64,000 nt of DNA, from assembly GCA_017745235.1 (NCBI GenBank), contig JAGHZU010000003.1:124001-188000 (forward strand), written 5' to 3'. Of the stretch, positions 60,287 through 64,000 are shown in pieces. Made by a program: the position numbers and the translations under genes. Numbering within the stretch: position 1 is the first letter of the stretch; every line of letters begins with the position of its first letter. Under the pieces are notes generated by a model. It made no database searches and was not told where the DNA came from. It saw only the letters and a list, made by a program, of their open reading frames with translations. Source of the DNA: Caulobacter sp. GTDB lineage: Bacteria > Pseudomonadota > Alphaproteobacteria > Caulobacterales > Caulobacteraceae.

Positions 60287-63001
60287 TCACGGCGCCGGCG
60301 AACCCGGGCTCGCGGCGGTCGGCCCCGGCCCTGCTCGGAAAACGCCCTCGCTGGCGCTTCTGCCTCCGGATGGGGTGAGCCCGACCACCCGATAGCGGAT
60401 GGGTCCGGCGCCGCCGACCACAGGGTCCTGGTCAACATATTGAGGCTGCGACAGACCGCTGGCGATTTGCTCATAGGCCGGCGCGTCCCCCACCGCGCGC
60501 TCCACCGCGTAGGTCTTGAATAGCGGGTTGGCGCGCCAGGCCAACGTCACGCCCGTCGAGGCGTCGCGGGCGATCTTCAGCTCCTCGACCGGCGGGTCCG
60601 AGCGCCGTGGCGGGATCGAGGTGACGACATAGGTCGCGCCCGCCCGGGTGTCGAAGGCGACATCGCCCTGCGGCGTGGTCGCAAACGACACAGGCGCGCC
60701 GTTCCCAGTCCGAATGTCCGCCCCACCGATCCCCGGATAGCGCAGCGTGAGTTTCCCCCCGGCCTTCGAGAGGATCTCCAGGCGGTCGGCGTGGCCCTTG
60801 GACCAGGCGGCGGAAAGCTCGAAGCCGCCGCGAGCCAGCAGGCCACGGTAACGCCCTTCACGCCACGTGCTGGGCAAGGCGGCCAACGGCGCGACCACGC
60901 CATCGGCGCTCTGCAGCAGCATCTCGCCGACGCCTGCGCTGACTCCGAAATTGCCGTCGACCTGGAACAGCTTCGTCGTGACGGAGTCGCGGTGATTGTT
61001 CCAAAGGTTGGACATGGCGTGGTGCGCCAGCCAGTACCGGTAGAACTGGTAGGCGGTGTCGCCGTCTCCCAGCCGCGCCCAGGTCGCCACGCGTTCAGCC
61101 TGCGCCCAGCCCGTGCCGCCGACGGGGCCGCGCCCCCGCAGCGAGACCCTCGCGGCGTCTTGCCAGGCGGGGGTGTTGCTGGTGATCAGCCGGCCCGGAT
61201 AGACGCCGAGCAGCTGGGAGATGTGCCGGTGTTTGGGATCGCCGATCGACCCATAGGTCGTCTCCTCGCGGTACTCCTTGATCTGGCCCGACGCGCCGAT
61301 GAGGATCGGGTCGAGTCTGGCCTGCTGGGCCGAGATCCTGGCGATCACCGGGTCGTTGCGGATCCCCAGCAGGCCTGCTGCGGCGATCGTGTCCCGATAG
61401 TTCTCGAAGATCATCTGCTGGTCGAAGGTCGCGCCCGTGGTCTGCAGGCTGGAGGCGTTCTCCGGCGACGAGGACGGGCTGGCCAGGAGCTTGCCGTCCT
61501 TCTCGGTCAGGAACCGCGAGAGGAAGTTGGCCTGGCCGCGCATCGCCGGATAGACGACCTCGCGCAGGAGGGATTTGTCGCGCGTGAAGTCATAGCGATC
61601 CCAGAACAGCATGGTCGTCCAGGGGCCCGTGCCAAAGCCGGAGTGAGGGACCTTGGTGCTGGGCTCCAGCGGACGCATGGAATTGCCCAACGCCCAGCCG
61701 TTGTCGCCATCGGCCGACAGGCCCGCGGGATGATACTCCGTCAGGTACTGGGTGGCGCGCGCCTGGTGGGCGGGAAGGTAGGCCCTGTAGAAGTCGATGT
61801 AGCTGTCGAAGAGCTCGGGCAGATTGCCGACGAAGGCGGGCCAATAGTTCATCTGCTGGTTGACGTTGTGCCAGTAGCCTGCCGACCAGGGCGCATCCTG
61901 ATAGACGTTCCAGACGCCCTGCAGGTTCGGCGGCAAGGCGCCCTTGCGCGATGACGCGATCAGAAGGTAGCGGCCAAACTGGAAGCCGAGTTCTTCCAGA
62001 TAGGGCTCGGCCTGGCCCTGCCGCGCGCCCGCGATCAGCTGGTCGGTCGGAGCCGCGGGCACGGTCCCGCCGAGATCGAAGGCGACGCGGCCATAGAGCG
62101 TGCGGTAGTCGGCCAGATGCCGCGCCTTCAGGGCCGCGAACGAGCGGCGGGCGGCCGCTTCCAGCGTCGCGGTCACCTTGTCATGGGGACCGGGAAAGCC
62201 TGCCAGCTTGGCTGCGGGGTCCTTCTCCAGGAAAACCTTTGGATCGAGCCGGTAGTTGGTCCCCAAAGCGACCAGGACCACGGCGCTGTCGGCGCCGCGC
62301 ACAGTGATGCTCCCGGCGTCGGCGCCCTCCCCTGTCCGCATGACGCCGCCCTGCGGGATGACCTTGAACTGCGCTTCGAACTTGATCCCGTAGTAGTCCA
62401 TCACCCCGCTCAGGGTGATCACATCGCCTTTGGCCGTCACCGTCGCGTGCTTGCCGCGCCGATCGCCTTCGGTCTTGCGGAACGGCGCCAGATAGGGGGC
62501 GGCGGGGCGCAGCGTGAAGTCGAGCGCGCCAGGGCGCGAGGCCGCCAGACGCATCACCAGGACCTTATCGGGATAGCTGGCGAAATACTCCCGCTCGAAC
62601 GTCACACCGTTCTGGCCATAGCGAATGTGAGCCGTGGCGCTGCCGAGGTCGAGTTCGCGCCTATAGTCCTGCGGCGCGCCGTGCGGGAACTCCAGCGCGA
62701 CCTCCGCGAAATTGTTGAGCCCGCCGATGCCCCCGGTGGGCGTATCGACCAGGCTGTTCTCGGTCAGCTGCAGTCGCTCGCGGGCGACGCCGCCAAAGAC
62801 ATTGACCCCGAAATAGCCGTTGCCCAGCGGCAAGGACTGGTCGAGCCAGCCCTCGACGCTGTCAGCCGCCGGGCTCTGGTACCAGAGCCGCATGGGCTTT
62901 TCCCCCCCGCCCTTGGGGGTGGGGGGGCCGGACGCAGCGCTCACCTGCGCGCCCAAGGCGGCGATGCTCAGGGCAAGGACGATGGCGCGAACAGATTTCA
63001 T
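60287..63001 (-). CDS. GH95 alpha-L-fucosidase with C-terminal FN3-like domain (second)
   Basis: A 904-residue exported enzyme. The ATG at 63001 gives a compact Sec signal peptide ending QVSAA; an ATG five codons earlier (63016) is also possible and overlaps the stop of a receptor remnant. The GH95 plan is seen: N-terminal SLPLGNGYFGVNVFGG, then NVNQQMNYWPA, Glu514 in SSPENASS and Asp682 in FQVDGNFGVS. After the usual C-terminal sheet there is a fibronectin III-like module (about 800-890, VTLAWRANPLFKTYAVERA) not seen in the first GH95 here. It removes alpha-L-fucose in the periplasm or at the outer face. Confidence 0.92.
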   Translation of the reverse strand: MKSVRAIVLALSIAALGAQVSAASGPPTPKGGGEKPMRLWYQSPAADSVEGWLDQSLPLGNGYFGVNVFGGVARERLQLTENSLVDTPTGGIGGLNNFAEVALEFPHGAPQDYRRELDLGSATAHIRYGQNGVTFEREYFASYPDKVLVMRLAASRPGALDFTLRPAAPYLAPFRKTEGDRRGKHATVTAKGDVITLSGVMDYYGIKFEAQFKVIPQGGVMRTGEGADAGSITVRGADSAVVLVALGTNYRLDPKVFLEKDPAAKLAGFPGPHDKVTATLEAAARRSFAALKARHLADYRTLYGRVAFDLGGTVPAAPTDQLIAGARQGQAEPYLEELGFQFGRYLLIASSRKGALPPNLQGVWNVYQDAPWSAGYWHNVNQQMNYWPAFVGNLPELFDSYIDFYRAYLPAHQARATQYLTEYHPAGLSADGDNGWALGNSMRPLEPSTKVPHSGFGTGPWTTMLFWDRYDFTRDKSLLREVVYPAMRGQANFLSRFLTEKDGKLLASPSSSPENASSLQTTGATFDQQMIFENYRDTIAAAGLLGIRNDPVIARISAQQARLDPILIGASGQIKEYREETTYGSIGDPKHRHISQLLGVYPGRLITSNTPAWQDAARVSLRGRGPVGGTGWAQAERVATWARLGDGDTAYQFYRYWLAHHAMSNLWNNHRDSVTTKLFQVDGNFGVSAGVGEMLLQSADGVVAPLAALPSTWREGRYRGLLARGGFELSAAWSKGHADRLEILSKAGGKLTLRYPGIGGADIRTGNGAPVSFATTPQGDVAFDTRAGATYVVTSIPPRRSDPPVEELKIARDASTGVTLAWRANPLFKTYAVERAVGDAPAYEQIASGLSQPQYVDQDPVVGGAGPIRYRVVGLTPSGGRSASEGVFRAGPGPTAASPGSPAP

Positions 63002-63012
63002 GGCTTGTCTCG

Positions 63013-63240
63013 TCATGGACGGCGGAAGGCGCCGGCGCTCAGCGAGCCCCCGTCGGTCTCGGCCGAGGCGGGCTTGCGAACACTGGCGTTGTCAAAGCGT
63101 TGCGAGGCGAACGTATTGAAGTCGAAGGCCCGCGGCGTGTGGGGATTGGATTGTCCGCCGCCGGTGGAGCCGGAGGTCGACGGGGCTTCCAGATTGTTGA
63201 TGCGGACGGGGGTCTGGCGCCGTTCGCCGATGCCCCCTAC
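63013..63240 (-). pseudogene. Remnant of a TonB-dependent receptor plug domain
   Basis: The minus-strand frame ending at 63013 reads VGGIGERRQTPVRINNLEA, then RAFDFNTFASQRFDNASVRK and ASAETDGGSLSAGAF. This order equals the plug of large receptors (VRGIGERFNTVRINNLEA, RAFDFNTFASELF..VTVRKT, ASAE.DEGSLGATV). The signal peptide, first part of the plug and the whole barrel are missing. Upstream the frame runs into a short tandem repeat. The last codons overlap the ATG of the GH95 gene by ATGA. It is a decayed receptor that once preceded GH95. Confidence 0.6.
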
Positions 63241-63281
63241 GCAGGTCCAGACGTCTGGCCGCAGCGAATGCCGGCAGCGCC

Positions 63282-63316
63282 GCCGGCATGGCGATGCCGG
63301 CATGGCGATGCCGGCA
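63282..63316. repeat. 14-bp tandem repeat, two and a half copies
   Basis: The unit GCCGGCATGGCGAT occurs at 63282-63295 and 63296-63309, with a partial third copy to 63316. It lies at the upstream edge of the receptor remnant, where slippage or recombination may have damaged the gene. Confidence 0.75.
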
Positions 63317-63565
63317 AGCGCCTTCGAACCAGCCGGGCCAAGCTTGGTGCGCATCCCACCCCCAGTTTTATAGATCTTGCCGCGGTGATTGCGCCGACTT
63401 GGTTCGTATGTCAATTTTCTTTTTATATATGGAATATCCTGACCAACGAGACCCTCGGCTTGTCCGAACCGAAGTCGCGCCAGGGCCACCTGATCGGTTG
63501 GGCGCATGCCGCAGCAGGAGTCCAACGCGGTCACGTAGCGTACAATGTTTTACAAGCGCACTCTC

Positions 63566-63579
63566 GTTTCTTATATAAA
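63566..63579. promoter_or_regulatory. GTTTCTTATATAAA, candidate fucose-regulon operator
   Basis: On the minus strand this is TTTATATAAGAAAC, a full match to the TTYATATWWGAA motif. It lies 43 bases upstream of the SGNH esterase start, tying that gene to the fucose regulon. Confidence 0.5.
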
Positions 63580-63622
63580 CATCCAAAGGTTCAGGCGCAT
63601 GGCGCTTCACTTGGGGGCATCG

Positions 63623-64000
63623 ATGAAAGCTGCAGCCTTCGCCTTCGCGGTTCTAATGTGGGGCGGGCCGGTCAGCGCCGGGACCGATACCGTCATCCCG
63701 GCCTGGACCGCCGCCACGACCTTCAAGCCGGCAAAGCTCAAGGAAGGCGAGGCGGCGATCTATGACGGACAGGCCGTGCGGCAGGACGTTCGCTTCCAGG
63801 CGCGGACGAGAAAGGTGTCGTTGCGGCTGACGAACGAGCTCGGTGCTACGCGCGTTTCCATCGCCAAGGTCGAGCTTCGGGTGATTCAAGCCGACGGATC
63901 GCTCGGCGCGCCGCACCCGGCGAGGTTCGGCGGCGGCGACGCCGTCACGCTAGAACCGGGGGCGGTTCGGTATACGGACTATGTCGAGTTGGCCGCTCCG
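63623..64000 (+). CDS. SGNH/GDSL-type esterase, N-terminal part (3' partial)
   Basis: The frame is open from an ATG at 63623 (GGGGG five bases upstream) to the right edge: 126 codons are seen. A signal peptide (MKAAAFAFAVLMWGG... VSA) is followed by PAWTAATTF, AIYDGQAVRQDVRF and SLRLTNELGATR. This matches the N-terminal beta-sandwich of the SGNH esterase at 15962-17164 (PAWTAA, QTIRQDLRMG, RISNELGQE). The catalytic blocks would lie beyond the window, so the call rests on this similarity. It probably removes ester groups from fucose-containing glycans. Confidence 0.75.
   Translation, partial: MKAAAFAFAVLMWGGPVSAGTDTVIPAWTAATTFKPAKLKEGEAAIYDGQAVRQDVRFQARTRKVSLRLTNELGATRVSIAKVELRVIQADGSLGAPHPARFGGGDAVTLEPGAVRYTDYVELAAP

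Larger units (their letters stand above)
63241..63622. other. Gap with tandem repeat and AT-rich promoter sequence
   Basis: The stretch holds a short GC-rich tandem repeat at 63282-63316, then an AT-rich stretch (63411-63436) with TTTATATATGGAA that probably was the promoter of the decayed receptor. Next to the SGNH gene it has GTTTCTTATATAAA (63566-63579), a candidate regulator site. No complete gene is seen. Confidence 0.5.

Noticed and set aside
63013..63534. A 173-codon minus-strand frame as a complete gene
   Set aside because: Only its last part resembles a receptor plug; the first part crosses a tandem repeat and AT-rich promoter DNA. It is better described as a receptor remnant.
1..64000. 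CRISPR arrays, tRNA or rRNA genes, insertion sequences, integrases
   Set aside because: No spaced repeat array, cloverleaf, rRNA-like block or transposase/integrase motif was noticed on either strand. The inserted look of 28.4-36.9 kb rests on gene debris, not on a visible mobile element.

Overview
The window is high-GC DNA with GC-rich third codon positions, typical of a Caulobacter-like alphaproteobacterium. That assignment rests on gene style: large TonB-dependent receptors whose plug domains carry an EDIGKFPDQNLA-type motif, GntR/LacI/IclR-controlled sugar loci, and promoters with a TTGAC-17-NAGCGT layout. No rRNA, tRNA, CRISPR array, transposase or integrase was seen. Most of the window is a carbohydrate-use island.

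Region 1 (1-2753) is the end of an amine or amino-acid uptake and oxidation operon: an APC permease cut by the window edge, a PuuB-like FAD oxidase and a small cupin. Region 2 (3144-13033) holds a stand-alone TonB-dependent receptor, then on the minus strand a TTG-started receptor, a LacI regulator, a GH3 beta-glycosidase and a small HTH-like protein. A divergent FadR-type GntR regulator faces the receptor. Region 3 (13126-27805) is an alginate locus. It has a GH2 enzyme with a malectin-like tail, then a tightly coupled minus-strand operon of two-domain PL6 lyase, PL17 oligoalginate lyase, hexuronate-type MFS carrier, SDR reductase and SGNH esterase. A second GntR regulator and a large receptor follow. 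A second, shorter PL6 lyase lies at 37382-38686.

Region 4 (28408-36921) interrupts this carbohydrate context. A two-component system (LuxR-type regulator, 7TM-like kinase) lies upstream of three overlapping genes for unfamiliar proteins of 1057, 571 and 353 residues. The middle protein has a hydrophobic hairpin near its C-terminus. Beside it (36953-37345) lie remnants of two older overlapping genes. This block is the best candidate here for an undescribed system.

Region 5 (38747-64000) is an L-fucose/fucoside locus. Two GH29 and two GH95 fucosidases, two receptors and FucP would release and import fucose. A mutarotase, an AKR dehydrogenase, a lactonase, L-fuconate dehydratase, an SDR, a FAH-family hydrolase and an L-lactate oxidase then form a complete non-phosphorylative route to pyruvate. 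An IclR regulator sits among them, and a TTYATATWWGAA-like motif recurs in several of the promoters. The right edge has a decayed receptor remnant and the start of a second SGNH esterase. Alginate plus fucose suggests brown-algal matrix polysaccharide as food, but no sulfatase is present in the window, so sulfated fucoidan is not clearly the substrate.
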